Source: Corynebacterium maris DSM 45190 (GTDB lineage: Bacteria; Actinomycetota; Actinomycetes; Mycobacteriales; Mycobacteriaceae). From it: a DNA stretch of 64,000 nt. Shown in pieces: positions 20,622-28,729 of this stretch. The stretch is taken from NCBI RefSeq assembly GCF_000442645.1, contig NC_021915.1, positions 1,488,001 through 1,552,000 of the forward strand, written 5' to 3'. The position numbers and the translations under genes were made by a program. Positions within the stretch are counted from its first letter, which is position 1; each line of letters starts with the position of its first letter. Below the pieces are notes generated by a model, which made no database searches, had not been told where the DNA came from, and was given only the letters and a program-made list of their open reading frames with translations.

Positions 20622-22250
20622 TTACGCCAGCTCCACGATCTCCATGTATTCGTCCGACCACAGATCCTCGTCGCCTTCGGGCATGATGATCACGCGCTCG
20701 GGCTCCAGGGCGCGCACCGCGCCGGGGTCGTGGGTGACCAGGACGACTGCGCCGGTGTAGGTCTTGAGCGCGTCGAGGACCTGTTCGCGGGACTGCGGGT
20801 CCAGGTTGTTAGTCGGCTCGTCGAGGAGCAGGACGTTGGCGCGCGAGGAGACGAGCGTGGCCAAGGCCAGTCGGGTCTTCTCGCCGCCGGACAGCGTCCC
20901 GGCGGGCTGTTCGAGCTTGTCGCCGGAGAACATGAACGCCCCCAGCAGACTGCGCAGATCCTGCTCGTCGGCGTCGGGGCAGGCGTCGAGGGTGTTTTGC
21001 CACACCGACTTGTCGCCGTCGATGGTGTCGTGCTCCTGGGCGAAATAACCCACCTTGAGGCCGTGCCCGGAAACGATGCCGCCTTCGCCGTCGGTGCGCT
21101 CCACACCGGCGAGCAGTTTCAGCAGGGTCGTTTTGCCGGCGCCGTTGTAGCCGAGCACGACCACCCGCGATCCCTTGTCGATCGCCAGGTCCACGCCGGC
21201 GAAGACTTCCAGCGACCCGTACATCTTGGTCAGCCCCTTGGCGAACATCGGGGTTTTGCCGCAGGCGGCCGGCTCGGGGAACTTGATGGAGGCGACCTTG
21301 TCTTCGATCCGCACCTCGTCCAGCTGGTCCAGCAGGCGGTCCGCGCGGGCGACCATCTGCTTGGAGGCGGCCGCCTTGTTGGCTTTCGCCCCGAAACGGG
21401 CGGCCTGCTTCTTCAGTGCGGAAGCCTTCTTCTCCGCGTTGGCGCGCTCCCGGCGGCGACGTGCCTCATCCCCGGCACGGGCGTCCTTGTACTTGGCGAA
21501 GCCCATGTTGTACACGTCCGCCTCGGCACGCACGGCGTCGAGGTACCAGACTTTGTTGCACACGGCGTCGAGCAGCTCGACGTCGTGGGAGATCATGACC
21601 AGCCCACCCTCATGCTTGGACAAAAACTCCCGCAGCCAGGTGATGGAATCGGCGTCGAGGTGGTTGGTCGGCTCGTCGAGAAGCAGCGTCGTCTGGGACT
21701 TGCCCGAGCCGTTGGTGGCGGCGAAGAGGATCTGCGCGAGCTCCACGCGGCGTCGCTGACCGCCGGAGAGCGTCTTGAGCTGCTGGTCCAGCACGCGCTG
21801 CTCCAAACCGAGGTTGTCGCAGATGGCGGCGGCTTCGCTGTCGGCCTCGTAGCCGCCGAGCGAGCTGTAGCGCTCCTCCAGCCGGGAGTACTTCGCGATG
21901 GCCTTGTCGCGCTTGCGGTCATCGTCGGATTCCATCAGCTCCTGCTGCTTGGCCATGGAACGGCGGATCTCGTCGAGCCCCCGGGCGGAGAGCACCCGGT
22001 CGCGGGCGGTTTGTTCGATGTTGCCCTCGCGGGAATCCTGCGGCAGGTAGCCGATCTCTCCGGAGGTGGTGACCTCGCCCCCGTAGGGCTTCGTCTCCCC
22101 CGACAGGATGCGCATGGTGGTGGTTTTGCCCGCGCCGTTGCGTCCGACCAGGCCGACGCGGTCCCCCGGCTGGACACGCAGATGTTGGCCCGGGGCCGTC
22201 AGGAGGGTTCGGGCGCCGACACGGACCTCAAGGTCATTGGTGACAATCAC
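20622..22250 (-). CDS. ABC-F family ATPase
   Basis: 542 residues with two fused nucleotide-binding domains and no membrane segment, the ABC-F plan of ribosome-associated translation factors. NBD1 has GRNGAGKTT, LSGGQRRRVEL and TTLLLDEPTNHLD. NBD2 has GYNGAGKTT, LSGGEKTRLAL and VLLLDEPTNNLD. The linker (about residues 235-320) is Lys/Arg/Ala-rich (RRRRERANAEKKASALKKQ) as expected for the P-site interaction motif. The specific role (translation quality control or antibiotic protection) is not decidable here. GTG 22250 has no Shine-Dalgarno but lies eight bases after TAGACT, so the mRNA is probably leaderless. Confidence 0.9.
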   Translation of the reverse strand: MIVTNDLEVRVGARTLLTAPGQHLRVQPGDRVGLVGRNGAGKTTTMRILSGETKPYGGEVTTSGEIGYLPQDSREGNIEQTARDRVLSARGLDEIRRSMAKQQELMESDDDRKRDKAIAKYSRLEERYSSLGGYEADSEAAAICDNLGLEQRVLDQQLKTLSGGQRRRVELAQILFAATNGSGKSQTTLLLDEPTNHLDADSITWLREFLSKHEGGLVMISHDVELLDAVCNKVWYLDAVRAEADVYNMGFAKYKDARAGDEARRRRERANAEKKASALKKQAARFGAKANKAAASKQMVARADRLLDQLDEVRIEDKVASIKFPEPAACGKTPMFAKGLTKMYGSLEVFAGVDLAIDKGSRVVVLGYNGAGKTTLLKLLAGVERTDGEGGIVSGHGLKVGYFAQEHDTIDGDKSVWQNTLDACPDADEQDLRSLLGAFMFSGDKLEQPAGTLSGGEKTRLALATLVSSRANVLLLDEPTNNLDPQSREQVLDALKTYTGAVVLVTHDPGAVRALEPERVIIMPEGDEDLWSDEYMEIVELA

Positions 22251-22278
22251 AACAGATCAGTCTATCAACCATGGCAAA

Positions 22279-22324
22279 CGACGAGGCAGTCGCCGGGGCG
22301 AATCCCCCGGCGACTGCCTCGTCG
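22279..22324 (-). terminator. 20-bp hairpin at the end of the suf operon
   Basis: The arms 22279-22298 and 22305-22324 are perfectly complementary with a six-base loop. It lies just after the sufT-like stop on the minus strand. The T tract is stronger on the plus strand (GTGTGTTTTT), so termination may be bidirectional. Confidence 0.75.
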
Positions 22325-22349
22325 CGTGTGTTTTTCGGTCGTGCCGGTC

Positions 22350-22745
22350 CTAGACCGCGAAACCGATGGCGCGCAGCTGCTCGCGCCCGTCCTCGGTGAT
22401 CATGTGCGGACCCCACGGCGGCATCCACACCCAGTTGAGCTCGAGTGCCTCGCACTCGGTGTTGCCGAGGACGGCCTGGGTGGCTTGATCCTCGATGACG
22501 TCGGTCAGCGGGCACGCCGGCGAGGTCAGGGTCATGTTGACGACGGCGATCTTCTCGCCGTCGTCTTCCTCCACCCAGACGTCGTAGACGAGGCCGAGGT
22601 CGACGACGTTGATGCCGAGCTCGGGGTCGATGACGTCGTGCATGTACTCTTCGACTTCAGAGGCCAGAGCAATCTGCTCTTCGGTCATCTCAGGGCGGGT
22701 GCGTGCGCCGTCGAAGTTGGACGAACTAGTGGCTGGATCGGTCAT
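22350..22745 (-). CDS. sufT: SufT-like/DUF59 (MIP18 family) Fe-S assembly factor
   Basis: A 131-residue protein with a DUF59 domain (about residues 25-125): DVIDPELGINVVDLGLVYDV, the cysteine motif SPACPLTDVIED and the C-terminal MPPWGPHMITEDGR. DUF59 proteins assist cluster transfer to target proteins. It is the last gene of the suf operon, overlapping sufU by four bases (ATGA). The N-terminal ~20 residues are Ser/Thr-rich and probably flexible. Confidence 0.9.
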   Translation of the reverse strand: MTDPATSSSNFDGARTRPEMTEEQIALASEVEEYMHDVIDPELGINVVDLGLVYDVWVEEDDGEKIAVVNMTLTSPACPLTDVIEDQATQAVLGNTECEALELNWVWMPPWGPHMITEDGREQLRAIGFAV

Positions 22746-23197
22746 TTTTCCTCCAATTCATTGAGCGTCTCTGCGGTGGCCGCCTGAAACGCCTTCCATC
22801 CCAACAGCGCGCATTTCACACGTGCCGGGAACTTTGCGACGCCCACGAAAGCGACGCCGTCTCCGATGAGCTCGTCGTTTCCTTCCACTGCGCCGCGGGA
22901 CATAATCATTTCCTCGAAACTCGCGAGCTTCTCCATCGCCTTCTCCACGCTCTGGCCGATGATCTCATCGGTCATGACGGAGGTGGAGGCCTGCGAAATG
23001 GAGCACCCCTCGGCGTCGTAGGAGACGTCCTCCACGATCTTTCCGTCACTGCTCAGACGCACCCGGAGGGTGATCTCGTCGCCGCAGGACGGGTTGACGT
23101 GGTGGACCTCCGCGCCGTACGGGTCACGCAACCCGGTGTGCTTCGGATGCTTGTAATGGTCCAGGATGACTTCCTGGTACATCGCTTCCATACTCAC
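22742..23197 (-). CDS. sufU: SufU, zinc-dependent sulfurtransferase/scaffold
   Basis: A 151-residue SufU protein that accepts sulfur from SufS for cluster assembly. The Zn/active-site set is conserved: Cys38 (NPSCGDE), Asp40, Cys65 (EGCSIS) and Cys129 (RVKCALLGW), the spacing of B. subtilis SufU. The start is GTG 23197 or ATG 23191, two codons later. It sits five bases after sufS and overlaps the SufT-like gene. Confidence 0.95.
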   Translation of the reverse strand: MSMEAMYQEVILDHYKHPKHTGLRDPYGAEVHHVNPSCGDEITLRVRLSSDGKIVEDVSYDAEGCSISQASTSVMTDEIIGQSVEKAMEKLASFEEMIMSRGAVEGNDELIGDGVAFVGVAKFPARVKCALLGWKAFQAATAETLNELEEK

Positions 23198-23202
23198 TGC
23201 TT

Positions 23203-24465
23203 CTATTTCACCCCAAAGAACTCGCGGGCCCGCTCAATCGAGTCGACCAACACGTCGATCTCTTCGCGGGTGTTGTACAGGTAGAAGCTAGCACGCGCCG
23301 TCGACTGCGCGTTCAGCGCACGGTGCGCCGGCCACGCGCAATGGTGGCCGACCCGGATGGCTACCCCACTGTCGTCGAGCAGCTGGCCGAGGTCATGCGG
23401 GTGAAGCCCGTCGACCACGAAGGACATCGCCCCTCCCCGGTTCTCCGCCGCCAGCGGACCGACGATGCGCAGACCGTCGATTCCGCGCATGCGCTCCAGC
23501 GCGTAGGCCGTCAGATCCTGTTCGTGGGCGTGGATGTTCTCCATGCCCACCTCGTTCAGGAAATCGACTGCGGCGCCGAGCCCCACGACCTGGCTGGTCA
23601 TCTGGGTGCCCGCCTCAAAGCGCTGCGGGGCCTCCGCAAAGGTGGTCCCGTCCATCGCCACAACCTCGATCATGGAGCCGCCGGTCAAAAAAGGCGGCAA
23701 CTGGTTGAGCAGGGCGGCCTTGCCGTAGACCGCGCCGACCCCGGAGGGGCCGAGCATCTTGTGACCGGAGAAAGCCGCGAAGTCGACGTCGAGCGCATGG
23801 AAGTCGACCGGCATGTGCGGCACCGACTGGCAGGCGTCGAGCACCGTCACTGCGTCGACGGCCCGGGCGCGACGCACCAACTCGTCGACGTCGACGATGG
23901 CGCCGGTGACGTTGGACTGGTGGGTGAAAGCCACTACCTTGACGGTCTCGTCGAGCTCGAGGGAATCGAGGTCGACGCGCCCGTCGTCAGTGGCGGCATA
24001 CCACTTCAGCGTGGCGCCGGTACGTCGGCACAGCTCCTGCCAAGGCACCAGGTTCGCGTGGTGTTCCAGCTCCGTGACGACGACGGTGTCGCCCTCCCGG
24101 ACCTGAAGGTCACCGGACCGGTCGTCACCGAGGGTGAAGGCGACCAGGTTGAGCGCCTCCGTGGCGTTCTTGGTGAAGGCGATCTCGTGACCGCGGGCGC
24201 CGACGAAAGCCGCGATCTTCTCACGGGCGCTTTCGTAGGCGTCGGTGGCTTCCTCCGCGAGCTGGTAGGCGCCGCGGTGGACCGGTGCGTTCGTGTGGAG
24301 GACAAAGCGCTCTTCCGCACGCCAAACCCGTTCAGGACGCTGCGACGTGGCCCCGGAGTCCAAGTAGACGAGGGGCTTATCATCACGCACAGTACGTTCG
24401 AGAATCGGGAATTCGGCGCGGATGGCGTCGGTGTTCAGCGTTCCGTCTGGGTTCGTGTAAGCCAT
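23203..24465 (-). CDS. sufS: cysteine desulfurase SufS
   Basis: A PLP enzyme releasing sulfur from cysteine as a persulfide for SufU. The 420 residues show class II (SufS) features: ELEHHANLVPW, PLP lysine Lys236 in SGHKMLGPSGVG, and active-site Cys376 in the short group II loop RVGHHCAWP. Only two bases separate it from sufC. Confidence 0.96.
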   Translation of the reverse strand: MAYTNPDGTLNTDAIRAEFPILERTVRDDKPLVYLDSGATSQRPERVWRAEERFVLHTNAPVHRGAYQLAEEATDAYESAREKIAAFVGARGHEIAFTKNATEALNLVAFTLGDDRSGDLQVREGDTVVVTELEHHANLVPWQELCRRTGATLKWYAATDDGRVDLDSLELDETVKVVAFTHQSNVTGAIVDVDELVRRARAVDAVTVLDACQSVPHMPVDFHALDVDFAAFSGHKMLGPSGVGAVYGKAALLNQLPPFLTGGSMIEVVAMDGTTFAEAPQRFEAGTQMTSQVVGLGAAVDFLNEVGMENIHAHEQDLTAYALERMRGIDGLRIVGPLAAENRGGAMSFVVDGLHPHDLGQLLDDSGVAIRVGHHCAWPAHRALNAQSTARASFYLYNTREEIDVLVDSIERAREFFGVK

Positions 24466-24467
24466 AT

Positions 24468-25226
24468 TTATGCGATGAACTGCTCGTAGCCGTCGGCTTC
24501 CAGCTTGTCGGCCATCTCGGCGCCGCCGGTGGCGACGATCTTGCCGTCGGCGAAGACATGGACGTAGTCGGGCTGGACGTGGTTGAGGATGCGCTTGTAG
24601 TGCGTGATCATCAGGACGCCGCCGTTGGTCTCCTCCTGGTAGGTGTTGATGCCCTCGGAGACGACCTGCAGGGCGTCGACGTCCAGGCCGGAGTCGGTCT
24701 CGTCCATGACGGCGAACTTCGGCTTCAGGATGCCCAGCTGCAGGACCTCGTGACGCTTCTTCTCGCCGCCGGAGAAGCCCTCGTTCACCGAGCGCTCACC
24801 GAAGGACTTGTCGATCTTCAGGGCGTCGCGGGCGCCGTTGACTTCCTTGACCCAGTTACGCAGGGAGGGAGCCTCGCCGCGGACGTGGGTGGCCGCGGAG
24901 CGCAGGAAGTTCGACGACGACACGCCCGGCACCTCGGTCGGGTACTGCATCGCCAGGAACAGGCCGGCGCGGGCACGCTCGTCGACCTCGAGCTCGAGGA
25001 CGTTGACGCCGTCGAGCAGAACTTCGCCGGCGGTGACCTCGTACTTCGGGTGACCGGCCAGGGTGTAGGACAGGGTGGACTTGCCGGAGCCGTTCGGCCC
25101 CATGATGGCGTGAGTCTCACCGGACTTGATGGTCAGGTTGACGCCCTTGAGAATCTCGATCGGCTCGGCGCCCTCCTCGTTCGGCAGGACCTGCGCGTGG
25201 AGGTTCTTGATTTCCAGAGTGGACAT
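24468..25226 (-). CDS. sufC: SufC, ATPase of the SufBCD complex
   Basis: A 252-residue ABC-type ATPase without membrane partner that powers SufB-SufD rearrangement. It has Walker A GPNGSGKST, Q-loop region LAMQYPTEVPG, signature FSGGEKKRHEV and Walker B FAVMDETDSGLD, where the MDETDSGLD variant is diagnostic for SufC. A 41-base gap separates it from sufD. Confidence 0.97.
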   Translation of the reverse strand: MSTLEIKNLHAQVLPNEEGAEPIEILKGVNLTIKSGETHAIMGPNGSGKSTLSYTLAGHPKYEVTAGEVLLDGVNVLELEVDERARAGLFLAMQYPTEVPGVSSSNFLRSAATHVRGEAPSLRNWVKEVNGARDALKIDKSFGERSVNEGFSGGEKKRHEVLQLGILKPKFAVMDETDSGLDVDALQVVSEGINTYQEETNGGVLMITHYKRILNHVQPDYVHVFADGKIVATGGAEMADKLEADGYEQFIA

Positions 25227-25267
25227 ATCTTTTACAGGCTCTTTTCGTTTCAGGTGACGATCTGGGG

Positions 25268-26431
25268 TTAGGCGAGGACGCCGAGTTCTTCGATGACCCG
25301 GCTCTCTAGGTCTTCGCGGATGGACTCGACGGAGACGTTGTTGATGATCTCGCTGAAGAATCCGCGGATGATCATGCGGCGGGCGTCTTCCTTCGGGATA
25401 CCGCGGGACATCAGGTAGAACATCTGCTCGTCGTCGAAACGTCCGACGGTGGCGGCGTGGCCGGCGCCGGCGATTTCGCCGGTCTCGATCTCGAGGTTCG
25501 GGATGGCGTCGGCGCGGGCACCGTCGCTGAGCACCAGGTTGCGGTTGGTCTCGTAGGTGTCGGTGTTGTCCGCGTTGGCGCGGATCAGCACGTCGCCGAC
25601 CCAGCAGGTGCGGGCCTCCGGCTTGCCGGAGGTCGGATCCGCCTGCAGCGCACCCTTGTACAGGACACGGGAGCGGCAGTTCGGCTCGGAGTGGTCCACC
25701 GTCAGGCGGTTTTCGATGTACTGGCCGTCATCTGCGAAGTACATGCCGTACATTTCGGCGTTGCCGCCCTGGGCCGTGTACTTCACGCGCGGAACGATGC
25801 GGACGATCTGGCCGCCGAAGGTGGCCACGGTGTGGCGCACATGGGCGTCGCGGCCGACCTGAACGATCTGGTTGGACAGGTGAATCGCGTCAGTGTCCCA
25901 GTTCGCGTCGACGATGACGTTGACGTTGGCGTTGTCACCGACGATGAATTCGACGTTGTCGGCGTGGGTGCCGGAACCACGGTAGGTCAGCACGACGGTG
26001 GCTTCCGCGTTCGCTCCGACGTGGACGCTGGTCGCGCCGAAAGAGGTCACGTCCTCGCCCTTGCCGGTGATCGTGATGCGGATTGGCTCAGTGACCTGCT
26101 CGTTGGCCGAGACCGTCACGAGCTGGGCGGACTCCATCGACGTCCAGGCCTGTGCGGCGACCCGGTCGACGGGGGCGCCGGCGGTGCCGAGTCGCTCGTC
26201 GTCCTTGGACACCGTTTCGACGGTGACGTTCTCGGCGGCCTCGACCTTAACGTCCTGCTCGGTGGCCGGAGCGAACTTGCCGTTGTGCAGTCCGCGGATG
26301 CGGCGCAGCGCGATGAAGCGCCAGACCTCGTCACGTCCTCCCGGAACTGCGAAGTCGTCGACGTTGAACGAGGTGAACGCGTCTCCCTTGTTGTTTTCTC
26401 CGGACGCGTTCTTGACTGTTGCGGTAGCCAT
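25268..26431 (-). CDS. sufD: SufD, scaffold subunit
   Basis: A 387-residue right-handed beta-helix protein that pairs with SufB. The C-terminal region has the conserved HAATVGRFDDEQMFYLMSRG and Ala-Arg-Met segment that contacts SufC. The N-terminal helical domain and central repetitive beta-strands (TSVHVGANAEATVVLTYRG) are visible. It lies six bases after sufB and is cotranscribed with it. Confidence 0.95.
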   Translation of the reverse strand: MATATVKNASGENNKGDAFTSFNVDDFAVPGGRDEVWRFIALRRIRGLHNGKFAPATEQDVKVEAAENVTVETVSKDDERLGTAGAPVDRVAAQAWTSMESAQLVTVSANEQVTEPIRITITGKGEDVTSFGATSVHVGANAEATVVLTYRGSGTHADNVEFIVGDNANVNVIVDANWDTDAIHLSNQIVQVGRDAHVRHTVATFGGQIVRIVPRVKYTAQGGNAEMYGMYFADDGQYIENRLTVDHSEPNCRSRVLYKGALQADPTSGKPEARTCWVGDVLIRANADNTDTYETNRNLVLSDGARADAIPNLEIETGEIAGAGHAATVGRFDDEQMFYLMSRGIPKEDARRMIIRGFFSEIINNVSVESIREDLESRVIEELGVLA

Positions 26432-26437
26432 TGTGGT

Positions 26438-27883
26438 CTAGCCCACCGATCCTTCCATCTGCAGTTCGATCAAACGGTTGAGCTCGAGGGCGTATTCCAT
26501 CGGCAGCTCCTTGGCGACGGGCTCGACGAAGCCGCGCACGATCATCGCCATCGCCTCTTCCTCCGGGATACCGCGGCTCTGCAGGTAGAAGAGCTGCTCC
26601 TCGGAGACCTGCGACACCGTGGCCTCATGACCCAGCACGACATGGTCGTTGCGAATGTCGTTGTACGGGTAGGTGTCCGAACGCGAGATGTTGTCGACCA
26701 GCAGCGCGTCACACTCGACCTGGGAGGTGGAGTTGTGGGCGTTGGCGTTGACCTGGATCAAGCCTCGGTAGGACGTGCGGCCGCCCGCGCGGGCCACGGA
26801 CTTGGACACGACGTTCGAGGACGTGTGCGGCGCCATGTGGGTCATCTTGGCGCCGGTGTCCTGGAACTGGCCCTCGCCGGCGAAAGCGACGGAGAGGACC
26901 TCGCCCTTGGCGTGCTCGCCGGTCAGCCAGACCGCCGGGTACTTCATAGTGACCTTGGAGCCGATGTTGCCGTCGACCCACTCCATGGTGGCGCCCTGCT
27001 CGGCCTTGGCACGCTTGGTGACCAGGTTGTAGACGTTGTTCGACCAGTTCTGGATGGTCGTGTAACGCACGCGGGCGTCCTTCTTGACGATGATCTCGAC
27101 CACGGCGGAGTGCAGCGAATCCGACTTGTAGATCGGCGCCGTGCAACCCTCGACGTAGTGGACGTAGGAACCCTCGTCCGCGATGATCAGGGTGCGCTCG
27201 AACTGGCCCATGTTCTCGGTGTTGATGCGGAAGTAGGCCTGCAGCGGGATGTCCACGTGGACTCCCGGCGGGACGTAGATGAAGGAACCACCGGACCAGA
27301 CCGCGGTGTTCAGCGCGGAGAACTTGTTGTCGCCGGCCGGGATGACCGTGCCGAAGTACTCCTTGAACAGCTCCGGGTACTCCTGCAGGGCGGTGTCGGT
27401 GTCGACGAAGATGACGCCCTTTTCCTCCAGGTCCTCGCGGATCTGGTGGTAGACGACCTCAGACTCGTACTGGGCGGCGACGCCGGCGACCAGGCGCTGC
27501 TTCTCCGCCTCCGGGATACCCAGCTTGTCGTAGGTGTCCTTGATGTCCTGGGGCAGGTCGTTCCAGTCGGTGACCTGGCCCTCGGTGGAGCGGACGAAGT
27601 ACTTGATCCGGTCGAAGTCGATGCCCGACAGGTCGGCGCCCCACTTCGGCATCGGCTGCTTGTCGAAGATCTTCAGCGCCTTCAGACGCTGCTCCAGCAT
27701 CCACTCGGACTCATTCTTGAGGCCGGAAATGTCGCGGACGACTTCTTCGCTGAGGCCGCGGCGCGCGGAAGCGCCTGCCTCGTCAGAGTCGTGCCAGCCA
27801 TAGTTGTACGGGCCAATGGAATCGATGATCTGGTCATCGGTCATGTCGGTCTCGAGACCGGGTGACGGTTTTGCTTGGGTCAT
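26438..27883 (-). CDS. sufB: SufB, Fe-S assembly scaffold
   Basis: A 481-residue SufB, the core scaffold of the SufBCD machine. Conserved segments include the internal EGCTAPIYKSDSLHSAVVE (cluster/sulfur-accepting Cys), MEWVDGNIGSKVTMKYP and HEATVSQVSEEQLFYLQSRG. The frame is uninterrupted: SufB is a frequent intein host (for example in M. tuberculosis), but none is present here. It overlaps sufR by four bases (ATGA). Confidence 0.97.
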   Translation of the reverse strand: MTQAKPSPGLETDMTDDQIIDSIGPYNYGWHDSDEAGASARRGLSEEVVRDISGLKNESEWMLEQRLKALKIFDKQPMPKWGADLSGIDFDRIKYFVRSTEGQVTDWNDLPQDIKDTYDKLGIPEAEKQRLVAGVAAQYESEVVYHQIREDLEEKGVIFVDTDTALQEYPELFKEYFGTVIPAGDNKFSALNTAVWSGGSFIYVPPGVHVDIPLQAYFRINTENMGQFERTLIIADEGSYVHYVEGCTAPIYKSDSLHSAVVEIIVKKDARVRYTTIQNWSNNVYNLVTKRAKAEQGATMEWVDGNIGSKVTMKYPAVWLTGEHAKGEVLSVAFAGEGQFQDTGAKMTHMAPHTSSNVVSKSVARAGGRTSYRGLIQVNANAHNSTSQVECDALLVDNISRSDTYPYNDIRNDHVVLGHEATVSQVSEEQLFYLQSRGIPEEEAMAMIVRGFVEPVAKELPMEYALELNRLIELQMEGSVG

Positions 27884-28599
27884 GATCCGCTCCTCTCGCT
27901 GTTGATGTGCTCGGTCGGGGTCAAAGGAATGTTCGTCGTACAGATACCGTGCCCGTCCGTGATGGACGCGAGCGGTTGGACGTGCACGCCGACCAATGAG
28001 GAAATTACCTCATGTTCGGCCTCACAAATTTCCGGGTGCTCGGAGGCCACATTAGCCACCGGGCAATGGTGCTGACAGATCTGGATCCCCGCCCCGGCTT
28101 TCGTCACCGAGGCGGCGTACCCGTGGCGGTCAAACGCCTCCGTCAGCTGTTCCGTCGTGTCTTCGATGGACTGCCCGGATCCGTCGGACGGCATGATTCC
28201 GTCGACGATCTCCTCAATCCTTTTTCGCGCGAACCTGTGCACCGCTTCCGTCCCCCCGACCTCACGCAGAGTGTCCAGGGCTTCGGAAGCCAGGGTGTCG
28301 TAGGCGTGCCCGAATTCGGCACGTCCTGCGTTTGTGAGTCGATAGTGCTTCGCGGGGCGGCCTCGGCCGGCGCTTTTTCCTGCGCGCCAGTCGACCGTCT
28401 CCGCGAGCCCTTCCTCGACCAGGATGTCTAGGTGTCGTCTGACACCGGCGGCCGAAAGGCCGAGACGATCACCGAGACCCGTCGCAGTGTCAGGGCCGTG
28501 CTTAAGCAGCAGGGTCATGACCTGGCTTCGGGTTTCGCCTTCCACGGATCGCGCTTCAGGAACTTTGGCTTTGTCATTGTTCGCCACTGCATTCACCAC
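27880..28599 (-). CDS. sufR: SufR, Fe-S-sensing repressor of the suf operon
   Basis: A 239-residue DeoR/ArsR-like winged-helix regulator. The HTH is at about residues 38-66 (TGLGDRLGLSAAGVRRHLD), followed by a dimer domain and a cluster-binding region with Cys175, Cys179 and Cys192 (CQHHCP...EICEAE) plus Cys220 (HGICTT), matching SufR of other actinobacteria. It is the first gene of sufR-B-D-C-S-U-T. A palindrome at 28645-28656 beside its -10 box is the probable operator. GTG 28599 is used, and a second GTG follows immediately. Confidence 0.95.
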   Translation of the reverse strand: MVNAVANNDKAKVPEARSVEGETRSQVMTLLLKHGPDTATGLGDRLGLSAAGVRRHLDILVEEGLAETVDWRAGKSAGRGRPAKHYRLTNAGRAEFGHAYDTLASEALDTLREVGGTEAVHRFARKRIEEIVDGIMPSDGSGQSIEDTTEQLTEAFDRHGYAASVTKAGAGIQICQHHCPVANVASEHPEICEAEHEVISSLVGVHVQPLASITDGHGICTTNIPLTPTEHINSERSGS

Positions 28600-28634
28600 C
28601 TTGCACTTGCTTGTTTGCCGGATCTTCGGCGTTC

Positions 28635-28656
28635 ATCTTAAGACAACACTAGTGTT
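28635..28656 (-). promoter_or_regulatory. suf promoter -10 and SufR operator candidate
   Basis: Minus-strand -10 TAAGAT (28635-28640) lies four bases from a perfect 12-bp palindrome AACACTAGTGTT (28645-28656), located in the -10/-35 spacer. ACACT half-sites resemble those reported for mycobacterial SufR. This would give autoregulation of the operon by cluster status. Confidence 0.6.
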
Positions 28657-28729
28657 CCTTAATTCATTCCCGTTGTCCACCAGCGCGGTTTTCCCCGTAC
28701 GGCGGACCCGGCCCCTAGGATGAGGATCT

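Noticed and set aside
20730..27865. Long plus-strand frames (685 and 802 residues) opposite the ABC-F and sufB/sufD genes, and similar ones at 14114-15373 and 54872-57100
   Set aside because: All lie antisense to well-identified genes, have shadow composition and no start or ribosome-site support.
26438..27883. Intein in SufB
   Set aside because: SufB is a common intein host in mycobacteria, so I read it through; it is a continuous 481-residue protein with no Hint blocks.
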